Positions 22,257-33,071 are shown, counted from the stretch's first letter. The stretch is DNA of 64,000 nucleotides from Amorphophallus konjac (GCA_022559845.1 CM040125.1:330343829-330407828); one strand, 5' to 3'. Numbers and translations: made by a program. Notes: a model not told the origin generated them from the letters alone.

Positions 22257-22374
22257 GGATAAGGTCACCTAGTCGACTCCAAGGAATATGGAGATGAGTG
22301 GATCACTTATCAAGGTAGGAATGCAACTATAGTATGCAATGCATGACCCTATGTGCACCAGAGGGCATGCAGAA

Positions 22375-22955
22375 TTCTAGCATAAAATTGAAAAATGAAG
22401 GAAAGATTAAGTTATGAAAACACAACAATATGGATGCATATGATATATGAAAATGAAGATAATACAAAGGAGAACAAGATAAAACCAGAAAATGACACAA
22501 ACAGACCCTGGAAGATAATTTAAATCCTCAATGAACTGGGCACCTATGAGTCTGTGTGTAGATTTCTAGCATAAAACTTGAAAAACAAGACACATTTAAT
22601 ATATGAAAACACCACATAATGAATGCAAATGATACATGAAAATGAAGACAATATAAAGGACTACATGATGGGAGCAAAAAAACACAATCATACCTTGGGA
22701 AGCAAATTAAATCATCCAAGAAAGACGGGCCTGAGAGCCTGTCCTGGGTCTGCCTACATATTTCTTGCTGAAAACTCAAAATTCAAGACAAGATTAAATT
22801 ATGCAAACATGACCAAAAAAATGCAAATGATATATGAAAATGAAGACATTATAAAGGTCTGCAAGATGGGACCAAAAATAAAGCGATCATACCTCGGGAG
22901 GTGATTTAAATCGTCAAAGAAAGACAGACCCGAGAGCCTGTGCGCAGAGTCTGCC
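22375..22955 (-). repeat. Tandem repeat, three units of about 190 bp
   Basis: Units at about 22375-22560, 22561-22757 and 22758-22955 share ATGAAAATGAAGA, the GAGAGCCTG..CTGGGTCTGCC segment and the spacing between them. Divergence between units is high. Confidence 0.75.
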
Positions 22956-22990
22956 AGAAACAAAAGGAGGTCCCCAGATGACCGTTTCTT

Positions 22991-23023
22991 GCAAGTAGAG
23001 GTCCCAGGGAGACCGCTACTTGC
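22991..23023. other. 33-nt two-part hairpin in Tat-2 leader
   Basis: Outer arms GCAAGTAG/CTACTTGC (8 bp), inner arms GGTC/GACC, 7-nt loop. A similar two-part hairpin with different stem sequence is in the U3 at 26502-26530 (AGGTGG/CCACCT outside, GTCT/AGAC inside). Confidence 0.8.
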
Positions 23024-23139
23024 CCTAGAGGCCTTAATACATGACAGAACTACAGGAAAATGTAGACAACGCTATCTAAACATGAACACATACACACCAA
23101 ACTTACAGGAGAGCATGAATAACGTGATGGGCACTAGGC

Positions 23140-23157
23140 GTCCCACCGCAATCGCCA
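23140..23157 (-). other. Tat-2 primer binding site
   Basis: On the - strand TGGCGATTGCGGTGGGAC, one base different from the Tat-1 PBS. It lies 12 bases from the LTR end. I do not name the tRNA. Confidence 0.8.
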
Positions 23158-23937
23158 AAAAACCAAGGTTGTAGATGTTTGTATCTACCCACCCCAAACT
23201 AAGCAAATATTATATGCATAGGCATGAACATGGAAAATGATGAAAGGAAAGGGGCGATGAGAATATAAAACATACTGTGATTGCCACTAAGGATTAACAA
23301 TGCCAAAAGGTGTGGGAAAAGGATGCAATGGCGCCGCGTACCTTGGAAAAGGATGAAGACTTGATCGCGCTTGAGAAGAAGGGTGCGGGAACCAACGTGG
23401 ATTACACCTCCTCACCTTCCAGCCGGCTAGAAGAAGTGGGCCTCACGACCAATCATCCTCTCCTGCGAAACAAAGACAAAGACAAAGGCAAAAAACCCAT
23501 TAGAACATGCAAGTGTAGAATCTATCCCGAAGTGATAAAGTAGCGTGAAAGATTGAGGGAGAACGCACTAGGGGGAGGCTTGTAACACCTATGAAAGGGT
23601 GGAAATAATAGGTGAAGTCCCGCGATCAATGACACCCAAGAGGGGGGTGAATTGGGTGTTTACCAATTTTACGAAAACTTTTGGCCTTTTCAAAATATGT
23701 GATACAATGTTAATCAAGAGGTTCAAAACTGTTTGTTCACAAATTGGATTTATCAAACTGAATTGGATGATGATATAGATTATGCAAGATATACGAGGAT
23801 AAATCCAGAATCACAATTATACTAACACTCATGTAGAATGGAGGTAGAAGAAAAGGACCAAACCACATAATACAAAACACAATGCACATCGGTTTTTAAG
23901 GTGGCTTGGATGCAACGACGGCAATCCTACGTCCACC

Positions 23938-24262
23938 CCTCACCAAACTCGGTGAGGCTTCACTCGGGGATAAATCCCCAAACGGAGACGACGCTCCAAA
24001 CACACACGTAGGATGGCACCTGCCCACACACACGGGGACGTGCCCCAATACACACACACACACACACGGAGATAAGGTCTCCAACACGATCCAACAAATG
24101 GATCAACAAGACACACACACGCTACGACAAGTGTAGCAAACCACACACTAAAACAACTGGATCTAAGTAGATCCACACACACACACACGTAGATCTAGTA
24201 AGATCTACGCATACACGAATGGAACACAATGACCACACACGACCACGGATCCACAACGATCC
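23938..24262 (-). repeat. Chain of about ten short hairpins spaced by CA repeats
   Basis: Successive inverted repeats: CCTCACC/GGTGAGG (23938-23957), GGGGAT/ATCCCC (23966-23979), GGAG/CTCC (23984-23997), GGGG/CCCC (24034-24046), GGAGA/TCTCC (24068-24082), GATCC/GGATC (24088-24104), GCTAC/GTAGC (24121-24137), GGATCT/AGATCC (24159-24174), GTAGATCT/AGATCTAC (24189-24208), GGATC/GATCC (24247-24262). Loops are 2-7 nt. Linkers are mostly (CA)n. All lie downstream of the LTR TATA box. Confidence 0.85.
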
Positions 24263-24775
24263 ACACACACACGAATGTTTCCAGATTGTGAAGAACACAA
24301 ATATAAAGCCCAAAACATAACAACAATGAGGCACAGTTTAGAAGACTCCTGATTTGGCTTCCCTTGAGTGTATGATATAGAGCTTGGAACGATGCTTCCT
24401 GCTTCACTTGAATGACTTCAGATTAAGCTTGAATGGGCTTGGAGTAGATGTAGAGTTGCTGCACGGAGTACTGTTCACGGCTATAGTACTCTTCCTTCTT
24501 CACTTGGATAACCTCCCTTTGATCTCTTCTTGAAACTCTTGCTTGCTTCTTGATAGCCTCCCCCTTGATCTCTCTTTGTTGGTTGCTTGATTCTTCACTT
24601 CATAGATGCTTGTTGGCTTGAGAAGTACCTTGAATGGCTTGTAGATGGATGAATAACTTGCTGCACGAGGTACTGTTCATGGAGCTACAGTACCTCTTCT
24701 TCCTCCTTGGACAGCCTCCCCTTAGATCTCCGTTGAAGCCCTCTTGGTTGGTTAGGGTTATGGCTTCAATGAGAT

Positions 24776-24785
24776 GTTTTATATC
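24776..24785 (-). promoter_or_regulatory. TATA box of Copia-C LTR
   Basis: GATATAAAAC on the - strand, between the palindrome array (upstream) and the hairpin chain (downstream). Confidence 0.6.
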
Positions 24786-24919
24786 TCTTAAATGGTCCAT
24801 AGACAAGCCCCAGACCAGATCCACAAATCATGGTGGATTGGGTGTCTTTAGGATTAAACAAATGGGTGGAAAGACCACTCCTCGAGCTTGAAACAAAAGT
24901 CAACAAAAGGGGGCCTCGG

Positions 24920-25076
24920 GGCTGGCGGTCGACGGGTGGAGGGCTGGCGGTCAACCGGAATTTTACAGGTTTCAGTCCGTTGCTTGCTGGGAAAAATGGT
25001 TGACCGCCCCTATCTGGGCGGTCCACCGCTGCTGGCGGTCGACCGGTCCTAGACCGGCGGTCGACCGCTGGCAGGG
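24920..25076 (-). repeat. GCGGTCGACCGC-type palindrome array in Copia-C U3
   Basis: Six half or full copies of the GCGGTCGACCGC palindrome (for example GGCGGTCGACCGG near 25037 and GGCGGTCGACCGC near 25059), about 140-300 bp upstream of the TATA box. Confidence 0.8.
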
Positions 25077-26150
25077 GAAGCCCCAGGTTTCTCCCGTTCA
25101 GCCCTTTAAACCCTTGAGCAGCTCATTCACGTTTATGGCATCAAACTCCTTCGACCTTGAGGATTTGTACTGAGTATATGGACCTACAAACACATGGATA
25201 ATTTTTTAGAACTATAGCTCAAACATCCATATGATAAATGCATAAACTCCATGCAAACCATTGATTATGAAATCAAAATTTGTTCCGGGCTCCGCCCCCG
25301 GAAACCCCCTCAAGGGGCGCTGCCCCCTTGACCCCCGCGACCTAACCGCGCAGGTCGATCCACGGGCGAGGGCGCACGATGCCCAGAAGGGTTTCATGTT
25401 GAATGTGCATGAATGAGGTGTATACATAAGATACACAAGGTGAGATCGATGCTAAGCATGAGATACACAAGGTAAGAGTCTCACCAATGGTTCTTGATAG
25501 TAAATGACATGTACCACCTGTTTTGGATTGTAGAGGAGCAGGGTGCTTATCCACAAGTTTAGTTCACCAGGTGACTGCCATGTGTTTGATCCTGCAAGTA
25601 AGATAGTTAAGGTTAATACCATGCTTGTTCACATTAAAGAGGTTATGAAACATCTTGTCTCTTGTAAAAACAATTCAATCAGGCATGAATCAAGACCATG
25701 TACCATTGCCATTTGCCATCTCAAACATATTTAAACATGAATGTGCAATCAACCATAAGTTTAGTTATCATCACTCAATCACACATTAAGTTTAGTTATC
25801 ATCAAAACCATAATGCCAACAATCATCAAAACCATAACTCAACAATAGGTGCGTCTGTTGTGATGAAAATAAAACAAAGAGGAGGATTTAACACGCAGTA
25901 TAACAGTGGAAAATGGAGATGCAAAAGTGCAAATCGTGCATGCATGTGTAGAAAATAGGAATCTGTGATGATTTTGGAAAAGTGGGAGCGAATAACTAAA
26001 AGAAGCAAGAGAGATAGAAAGCCTTGAACATTGGAAAATGAAGCTGATACTTCCCTCTTTAGGTTGGGGTAAAAGATGTGAGTCGGAGATGCAGCATGGC
26101 TTCGCCCCATGCCAAGAAAAAGCCCCCCCTCGCGTACTGCGAACTGTGCA

Positions 26151-26161
26151 GATTTATATAG
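26151..26161 (-). promoter_or_regulatory. TATA box of Tat-2 LTR
   Basis: CTATATAAATC on the - strand, about 640 bp from the outer LTR end. Confidence 0.65.
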
Positions 26162-26791
26162 AAGTGCAGAAACCCAAGGGTTAGAATCCGAGGATAAACA
26201 CCCAATTTTGGCGATATATGTGATTAAACTTGAGATAATATCAAGTGTAAGAGCCTTGGATTGATGGAGACCGAGGTGGAGGCTTATCTCCCTCAAAAAT
26301 GGATCAAACAAGGATTCCAAAGAGCCCTGCGGCAAAGAAATCAGAGTTTGGAATCATCCGGATTCTATTATGAGAAAATGGTCTATCGCGCGACCGTAAC
26401 TTGAAGAAAATGTTCATGGGATGGCTGCTATTTGCCTGGGTCAAAGAACGAGTCCCGAGACCGAAGGAGACTCAGCCGGGGCGATTTAAGCACAAAATGG
26501 GAGGTGGTAGTCTAGGGGAGACCGCCACCTACCGCTACTTGAGGGATTAATTTTTTTTTTTTAAGAAATGGAGGCAGCGTTCAACAGTTGACCGCTTGTG
26601 GACGCACTTTTTTTATTCAAATAGCGATCTGTTCATTTATTTAGTAAGTGCGTGGGCGTGCCAGTCACCGGAGTGACAATTTATTCAGGCTTCTTGGAAG
26701 CCCATGGTGCGTTCGATCTGACTTCATCATACGATTGTGTGGTTCGTGTCGGGACCAGATCCCGTCGTGCCATAAAGGTCACGACGTCATT

Positions 26792-27249
26792 TACATCACC
26801 CATACTAGAGAACATCCTTGATTAATTGTCGAAATTAGGGGCCCTGCGGCCGAAAGGACTAATACTAACTGCGCGAGAAAGAAGCAAGAATAGATTATGT
26901 TGGTCCGCATCAGGATACGAGCCGCGGGTTATGTTGGTCACTCGTGGACCTTTTTCATGTTCGGACAGAGGTCCGTAATGGAATCGCGGTGAAAGCTGAG
27001 ATTAAACCCGTTCAAATGTCTGCCGGATGCACGGCAATTTTAGTAGTGGCTCGGAAGGGATCCGTCCTGAGAAGTGGGTCCGATTTATCGGAATGTAGGC
27101 CCGAGGCAAGGTCGGATCATGGCCATGTTGGGAGGACTCCCAAGGCTCAGGCCCGGCCTACGAGGGCCACATTATTGTTCCTTCAGCACCGGGCCACAAG
27201 GAGAGACGGGGCTGCACTGTGGATTATTACTATTTTTATCCGGGTTACC

Positions 27250-27294
<45 letters not shown>

Positions 27295-27500
27295 TTGCTT
27301 ATCTCCCTTTTATGTATTTGTTCTGAATGATTTTTTTGTTTATTATTATTATTATGATTATCATTATTATCTCACATTTTTTATCATTTCTTATGTATAT
27401 ATTCATATTTATTTATTTATCATAAGTTTTATTAATTTATTGTTATTATTATTATTATCATTATATATTATATATATTTATATATTCCTAGAGAGAGTGG
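26792..27500. other. Unassigned sequence with TA microsatellite
   Basis: No coding signal. A pure TA run occupies about 27251-27291, followed by a very AT-rich stretch to 27485. The short frames crossing it are not genes. Confidence 0.7.
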
Positions 27501-28610
27501 GCCGTTGGAGGGTCAAAAAAGGGGGGGCTGAAGGGGCGTGCCGATGAAGGGCGGCTAAGCTGGGCGTGCCGGCGAAGAGCGCAAGCGGGTGCGCCGCTGA
27601 AAGAGGGCAGGAGTGCACCAGGTAGGGGGGTTTGATAGTGTACCGGGTGGAGGTGTTGGGGTGTGCCGTGCTAGAGCGGCTGGGGAGTGCGCCGGGCATG
27701 GGCGGCTGAAGGCGTGCCGGCGAGGGTGTCAAAGGGTGCGCCGGATAGAGATCGAGCTAGGTCGGTGCAGGTTGTGCCAAGGCTGAAGGCAGGTCGGTGC
27801 AGGCCTGGGCCGGCAGCAGGTCGATGCAGCCTGCGGGCTGAAGTCGGTGCAGCCTTGAGTTGTAGAGGGGCATGGTCGGTGTAGCCTGCGGGCTGAAGTC
27901 GGTGCAGCTTTGGGCTGTAGAGGGGCAAGGTCGGTGCAGCCTGCGGGCTGAAGTCGATGCAGCTTTGGGCTGTAGAGGGGCAAGGTCGGTGCAGCCTACG
28001 GGCTGAAGTCGGTGCAGCTTTGGGCTGTATAGGGGCAAGGTCTGTGCGGCCTGCGGGCTGAAGTCGGTGCACATGGGCTGTAGAGGGGCAAGGTATGTGC
28101 GGCCTGCGGGCTGAAGTCGGTGCAGCTTTGGGCTGTAGAGGGGTAAGGTCTGTGCGGCCTGCGGGCTGAAGTCGGTGCACATGGGCAGCCGAGGTCGGTG
28201 TAGCTGGGGCCCAGAGTCAGTGCAGGTCACGAGGACTATGCACGTGGAGAATAAGGTCCATGCACATATGCACCGGGTTAGGCCAAGGTCGGTGCACAAA
28301 GGCACCGGGTTAGTTCAAGGTCGGTGCACAAAGGCACCGGGTTAAGGAGTGTCGGGTTAATAGAAGGTCGGTGCACAAAGGCACCAAGGGTGAAGGGAGA
28401 GAGGGAGATGATGGGAATGCGCGAGGGAGAGAGAGAGGGTGAGCGGCTGAGAAAGGGTGTGCCGGGTAAGAGGAGGTGAGGGTGTGTACCAAGGAAAGGC
28501 ATGCCGAGCATGCCGCTGGGGGTTCAAGGAAGTAAGGGAGTGTGCCGTGGAGGGTTGATAAGGTGTACCGATGAAGGTAGGAATAGGCGTGCCGGCGAAG
28601 GCCCACTCCT
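27501..28610. repeat. GC-rich GTGCCGGCGAAGG-type repeats with a 55-bp tandem array inside
   Basis: Many imperfect copies of GCGTGCCGGCGAAGGG flank a block of seven 55-bp units (listed separately). The GTGCCG repeat recurs at 29040-29240 and 30190-30450, so these stretches probably belong to one LTR family. Long open frames on both strands reflect the low stop content of the repeat. Confidence 0.65.
27831..28212. repeat. 55-bp tandem repeat, seven units, carrying GGTCGGTGCA
   Basis: Units start at 27831, 27886, 27941, 27996, 28051, 28104 and 28159 with CTGCGGGCTGAAGTCGGTGC; each also has GAGGGGCAAGGTCGGTGCA. The spacing is 55 bp except one 53-bp unit. The GTCGGTGCA core is the same as in the Copia-B LTR array. 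Confidence 0.88.
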
Positions 28611-29732
28611 CCTTTACTTATTTCAAGGCTTTTCTTTTCTTCTTTTCTTTGATCTTTATATAATTTTATACAAATCTTTTCTCCCTCTTCCCCCAACCTT
28701 TTCCTTACAGATCGAGCATTTAATCCATCACATTGTCGTTTAATCTGATTCCTCTCATGTTGCCCGCAGTGCCTCATTTCAGTTAGAATGTTTTATCGTC
28801 GAGCGTTCCATTCGTTCGGTGTTTCTTTTTGCCTTTTAAACACATTATTATCATTTCTACCAAAAATTTGGCAGCATCTCCCCTTGACCGGACCGTAAGG
28901 GAGATAAAGGGAATGCACCCACAGGGAGTGGCGGAACCCGTCAACTGGAGGTGGGCGCCCAAAGGTGGCAGCACCTTTAATGAATCCTCGAAAAACCTGA
29001 AACAACGATGGATAAAGGGGGGGGGGAAACCTCTAGAACTAATCGGAGGTGTACCGGGCTAGGGAGGCCAAAGGGTGCGCCGGTGAGGAGTCAATAGGAG
29101 CGTGCTGGCGAAGGGCATCGAAAGTGTACCGGTGAAGAATGGTATAGGGTGTGCCGGCGAGAGCCCAACGGAGTGTGCCGGCGAAGGGTTGCTGAAGGTG
29201 TATCGGCGAAGGGCTTAGCCAAGGCGTACCGCTGGGGGATGGGGAGGTTGAGCAAGGGAGTGAAGACTGAGGGCTAGCCAGGTGGGTTGGGGCTGAGGAG
29301 GGGAGGAAGGCCAAGGAGGGTGTTGGTGGCTGGGTGTTGAAGAGAAGAAGAGGGGGGGGGGCTCTCCCTTCAGGCAAACGGGCGAGGTCGGAAGCCAGGG
29401 AGGAGGGTATTAAGCTTGTGAGGCCCCAAGAAAATGGAAGAGTGAACCCCCTTGGGTCAAAAACTAAGCGTAAGGCCAGGGATCATACGGGGAAACGACA
29501 TCGACATGGAGACTCCCAAAACACCGGAGAAGGAGAGAAAGTAGACAACACACCATGCACATTGGTATAAATCAACGGAAGCAACAAGAAACCCAAGAAG
29601 GGTGATTTTTATTCACGCAGGAGAATGACCACAGCCGGCCACGTACACCGCAAAGCACATTCGTGCTGAAACTAGGGACAGGGGAGGGGAGAAGATCATG
29701 AAAATGAAAGAAAGAGAAGGAAACGGGGGGAG
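28611..29732. other. Unassigned sequence, no gene seen
   Basis: A pyrimidine-rich stretch (28620-28700), then sequence without a plausible frame, then GTGCCGGCGAAGGG-type repeats at 29040-29240 and a purine-rich run to 29730. Nothing coding is supported. Confidence 0.6.
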
Positions 29733-30691
29733 TGTTGGGGCCGAACATGGGTGACTACTCCCTGCCCTTCCCCCACTCCCTCCTCTACATCACAGCTCAC
29801 TTTCCCTCTCTCACTCTCTTCCTTACTCTCTTTGTCCCAGTGGTCGTCAGAGAACCTCACGTCGGAGTCCACCCTCTTCTTTCTCTTCTCTCTTCTTCTT
29901 CCTCTGGGCGCGTCGTTGTTGCTCTCTGTATCTCCCTGGGGCCGTCTCCTTCTCTTTCTCCTTTTTTTGCTCCTCGGAAGAAGAGGGCTTTTATACCCCC
30001 AATGGCGGGAGCGTTCGAACACGATAGTCGGAAGCGGGAAGCGACCGGTCATGATGGGGTTTGACTTCCCCCCATCCTCGATGTCAGGGGAGTAGCCTGC
30101 GTGGCCCAACCACCGGCCGACACCTCGGACAGCCCACTACGCGCCAAAGATCTGTATGGCATGGGCACGAGATTTGGTTTGCCGGACGTGCCGTTGAAAT
30201 GCCTAAACGTTGTGCCGCTGGGCTAAACAAGCGTGTCGCTGAGAGGGCCAAAAGGGCATGCCGCTGGAAGACACGGCAAGCATGCCACTGAAGAGCCCAA
30301 AGGGCGTGCCGCTGAAGGGCGTTGGGGGCATGCCGTTGAAGGGCCAACAGGGTGTGCCGCTGAAGGGCCGTTGGGGCGTGCCACTGAGGTGGCATCAGGG
30401 GCGTGCCGCTGAGGGGAGTTGGGGCGTGCCGTTGAAGGGGCTAAATGGGCAGTTCTGAGCCCGTCGTGAGTGCGAGTTGTGGCCCATTTGATTTTCTTCG
30501 AGGCCCAGGGATTGTGGGGCTCTTGGTGGTTGATTTCTCTTCACTATCGTGACTCCGGAGACGGCTTCACGGTAGTGTGTGTGCGTTCGGGGAGTCCGGG
30601 TGGCTCCTCTTCCACGCAGTTTCTTCAGTTGACGTTGTTGTTGATGCTGGACTGGTTGGGACATGCAGGCGTGTAATTTTGCATGTCCACA
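29733..30691 (-). repeat. F: probable LTR of an unclassified element
   Basis: On the - strand it starts TGTGGACATGC directly after a G-rich PPT-like tract (GTGGGTGGGGGACATT, about 30692-30707) and ends CGGCCCCAACA. A good TATA box lies about 700 bp in. No PBS follows the low end, so this would be a 3' LTR whose body lies at higher coordinates. About ten GCGTGCCGCTGAAGGG-like repeats fill its U3 (30190-30450). Confidence 0.5.
29988..29995 (-). promoter_or_regulatory. TATA box of probable LTR F
   Basis: TATAAAAG on the - strand with GGGG before it and CCC after it, a strong match to plant TATA elements. Confidence 0.6.
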
Positions 30692-30748
30692 AATGTCCCC
30701 CACCCACGGGTAGCACAGGCGAAGGATGAGCCGGGTGGTGCCCACGGG

Positions 30749-31913
30749 TGTGCTGGTTTCTTCTTTTCTTTGTCGACGTCGACGGGGTGTCGGGAGCTGA
30801 CGTGATATGCTTGTCTCTTCTTCTCTTAATCAGTGCCGACAGGGCGTCGGGAACTGACGTGATTTTGTTGATCTCTTTGTCTCTTCGTTAATGCCGACGG
30901 GGTGTAAGGGACTAGCGTGGTATGTTGGTCTCCTTATCTCCTCATCATTGCCGATGGGGTGTTGGGAACTGACGCAGTATGTTGGTCTCTTTGTCTCTTC
31001 ATCAGTGCCGACGGGATGTCGGGGACTGGCGTGGTATGTTGGTCTCTTCGTCTCTTCATCAGTGCCGACGGGAGGTCGGGGACTGACGTGGTATATTGGT
31101 CTCTTCTTCTCTTTATCAGTGCCGACGGGGTGTCGGGGACTAACATGGTTTGCTGATCTCTTATTCTCTTCGTCAGCGTCGACAGGGTGTCGGGAACTGA
31201 CGTGGTTTGATGGTCTCTTCTTCTCTTCGTCAGTGCCGACGGGGTGTCGGAAACTGACGTAGTATGTTGGTCTCTTTGTCTCTTCATCAGTGCCGACGGG
31301 GTGCCGGGAACTGACGTGGTTTGTTGGTCTCTTCTTCTCTTTGTCAGTGCCGACGTGGTGTCGGGAACTGACGCAGTATGTTCGTCTCTTTGTCTCTTTG
31401 TCAGTGCAGACGGGGTGCCGGGAACTGACGTGGTTTGTTGGTCTCTTCTTCTCTTCGCCAATGCCGATGGGGTGCCGGGGACTGACGTAACATGTTGGTC
31501 TCTTTGTCTCTTCATCAGTGTCGATGAGGTGTTGGGGACTGACGTAGTATGTTGGTCTCTTCGTCTCTTCGTCAGTGCCGACGGGGTGCCGGGAACTGAC
31601 GTGGTTTATTGGTGTCTTCTTCTCTTCGTCAGTGCCGACGGGGTGTCGGGAACTGACGTAGTATGTTGGTCTCTTTGTCTCTTCATCAGTGCCGACGGGG
31701 TGCCGGGAACTGACGTGGTTTGTTGGTCTCTTCTTCTCTTCGTCAGTGCCGACGGGGTGTCAGGAACTGACGTAGTATGTTGGTCTCTTTGTCTCTTCAT
31801 CAGTGATGACGGGGTGTCGGGAACTGACGTGGTTTGTTGGTCTCTTCTTCTCTTCGTCAGTGCCGACGGGGTGCCGGGGACTGACGTAACATGTTGGTCT
31901 CTTTGTCTCTTTT
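30749..31913. repeat. 57-bp minisatellite, about 20 units
   Basis: Units repeat at exactly 57 bp (for example 31004, 31061, 31118). Each has TCAGTGCCGAC...GTCGG..ACTGACG, an interrupted inverted repeat, followed by GTTGGTCTCTT. Two unit types (TAGTATG.. and TGGTTTG..) tend to alternate. Because 57 is a multiple of three, frames stay open on both strands; these are not proteins. It sits next to the PPT of F, in its likely 3' untranslated region. Confidence 0.92.
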
Positions 31914-32199
31914 CTTTCTCTTTTTTTTTAACCACATTACCGGTACAAGCGCTCTTCCGGGTTTTTGCAAGCACAAGCCCCCTCTTGCTTTTGCCCATGT
32001 GCCCTTTCGGGTTTTCACGTGGCGAGGTACCCGATTTTGCCTGTAGCGGCCTTTTGGATTTTCGCCACAGCTGGGTTGCTGCCAGTTTTACCCTTGTCCC
32101 CGTGTAGGGGCAAGTCCGGCGGGGCACCTCTATTTTAAGCCCCTTTCTCTTTTTTCTTTTCTTCCCTTTTTCTGACAAGCAGGTGATATGTAATTGTTG

Positions 32200-32710
32200 G
32201 CTAGGGCCCGAAGCCTTGCGCCGAACGATAAGGTTCATTTGTTGGCAAGAAAATAATGCCTACGCAACGGGAGAATTTCTGCCGATTCGGACGTAAGATC
32301 AGTAATGGCAATATGGTGTGAGAGCGGGTGGCTAGGGCACGAAGCCTTGCGCCGGGAAGGGACTTATTCATTGGCAAGGGACTAATGCCAGCGCAAGGAT
32401 AGAGATTTTGCTGATTCGGACGTAAGGCCCACAATGGCAATTTTGCATGAGAAGGTGGCTAGGGCACGAAGCCTTGCGTCGAAAGATAAGGTTTATTCGT
32501 TGGTATTAAGGTAGTGCCAACACAACGGTTTTTTTTTGGACTCGGATGTAAGGTCCGTAATAGCAATATTGTGTGAGAGCGGGTGGCTAGGGCGCGAAGC
32601 CTTGCGCCGGAAAGGGACTTATTTGTTGGCAAGGAACTAATGCCAACGTAGGGGTGGAGCCGTCTTTGCCCGTGCGGATGCCTGTCGGCTCGGAAGCGCG
32701 TGAGGATGGA
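32200..32710. repeat. 128-bp tandem repeat, four units with dimer pattern
   Basis: GGCTAGGGCRCGAAGCCTTG starts near 32200, 32330, 32457 and 32585. Units 1 and 3 share CGAAMGATAAGG, units 2 and 4 share GGRAAGGGACTTATT, so the true period is about 256 bp. Confidence 0.88.
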
Positions 32711-32766
32711 CCGTTCCAACGGAGACATGTATCATTGTGCATTATTTGCATATATATATATATATA

Positions 32767-33071
32767 TGTAGCACCCCAGTAAATTATGAAAGATAAAATC
32801 TCTATATAAAAAAATATATATACATGCATCACAAATTAAAAGCCCTTAACCCAACCAATGGGCCCATTACATTAAAACCCTAGTTTAAAAATGAATAACT
32901 CTAATGCAAAGCCTATTCATTGGGCTTTACTTTAAACCCAAATTAAAGCCCACAAGATGGCCAACACTCATCTAATAGGACCTTATGATTTTCAATTGAG
33001 CCCAAATAATGAAAAGGCCCAATAAATAGGCTAACGTACTAATGAGGAGCATGGGCTTCAAGGGCATTGGG
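32767..33071 (+). repeat. E LTR copy 1, left part
   Basis: Matches 58624-58928 closely. It stops exactly at the Tat-1 insertion with TTGGG as TSD. Confidence 0.93.
33067..33071. other. Tat-1 target site duplication, left
   Basis: TTGGG, repeated at 54692-54696. The uninterrupted target is seen at 58924-58928 in E copy 3. Confidence 0.96.

Larger units (their letters stand above)
21907..23139 (-). other. Tat-2 leader between PBS and gag
   Basis: Non-coding 1.2 kb. It holds the conserved leader block (22200-22256), a three-copy tandem repeat (22375-22955) and a long hairpin (22991-23023), listed separately. Confidence 0.75.
23630..25821 (-). mobile_element. Copia-C: SIRE-like solo LTR inside the Tat-2 LTR
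   Basis: On the - strand it starts TGTTGGCATTATGG and TTTTGATGATAAC, the SIRE-type LTR opening, and ends in the CACCCCCCTCTTGGGTGTCA type of terminus. No internal region is attached. Flanking ATCAA (23625-23629) and ATCAT (25822-25826) differ by one base, a decayed TSD. It holds a TATA box, a palindrome array upstream and a hairpin chain downstream of it. Confidence 0.75.
16981..26791 (-). mobile_element. Tat-2: degraded Ty3/gypsy Tat-lineage element
   Basis: On the - strand, from high to low coordinates: LTR, PBS, leader, gag, then an unknown ORF, cut by Copia-A at 16980. Gag and leader are homologous to those of Tat-1 (same Retrotrans_gag segment, same CX2H...HX4C motif, same leader block). 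No pol is present before the break, so either pol lies beyond Copia-A or the element is non-autonomous. The right boundary near 26791 is an inference from a TTTACA end and a U3 length equal to that of Tat-1. Confidence 0.75.
23170..26791 (-). repeat. Tat-2 5' LTR, interrupted by Copia-C
   Basis: It starts (in + coordinates) TGTAGATG next to the PBS and probably ends ...CATTTACA at 26791. Without Copia-C it is about 1.43 kb, close to the 1.35 kb of Tat-1. The TATA box lies about 640 bp from the outer end in both. Confidence 0.65.

Noticed and set aside
23625..25826. Alternative right end of Copia-C at 25844 (CTCAACA)
   Set aside because: The flank after it does not match the left TSD, while 25821 gives a four-of-five match and a typical LTR start.
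27251..27291. TA run as replication origin or promoter
   Set aside because: Plain microsatellite in an AT-rich stretch without other signals.
27831..28212. Regular 55-bp repeats resembling a CRISPR array
   Set aside because: The whole unit is repeated, with no unique spacers, in plant nuclear DNA.
31244..32107. Open frame of 287 codons with a 19-residue repeat, and a similar one on the other strand
   Set aside because: It is the translation of the 57-bp minisatellite; period divisible by three keeps all frames open.
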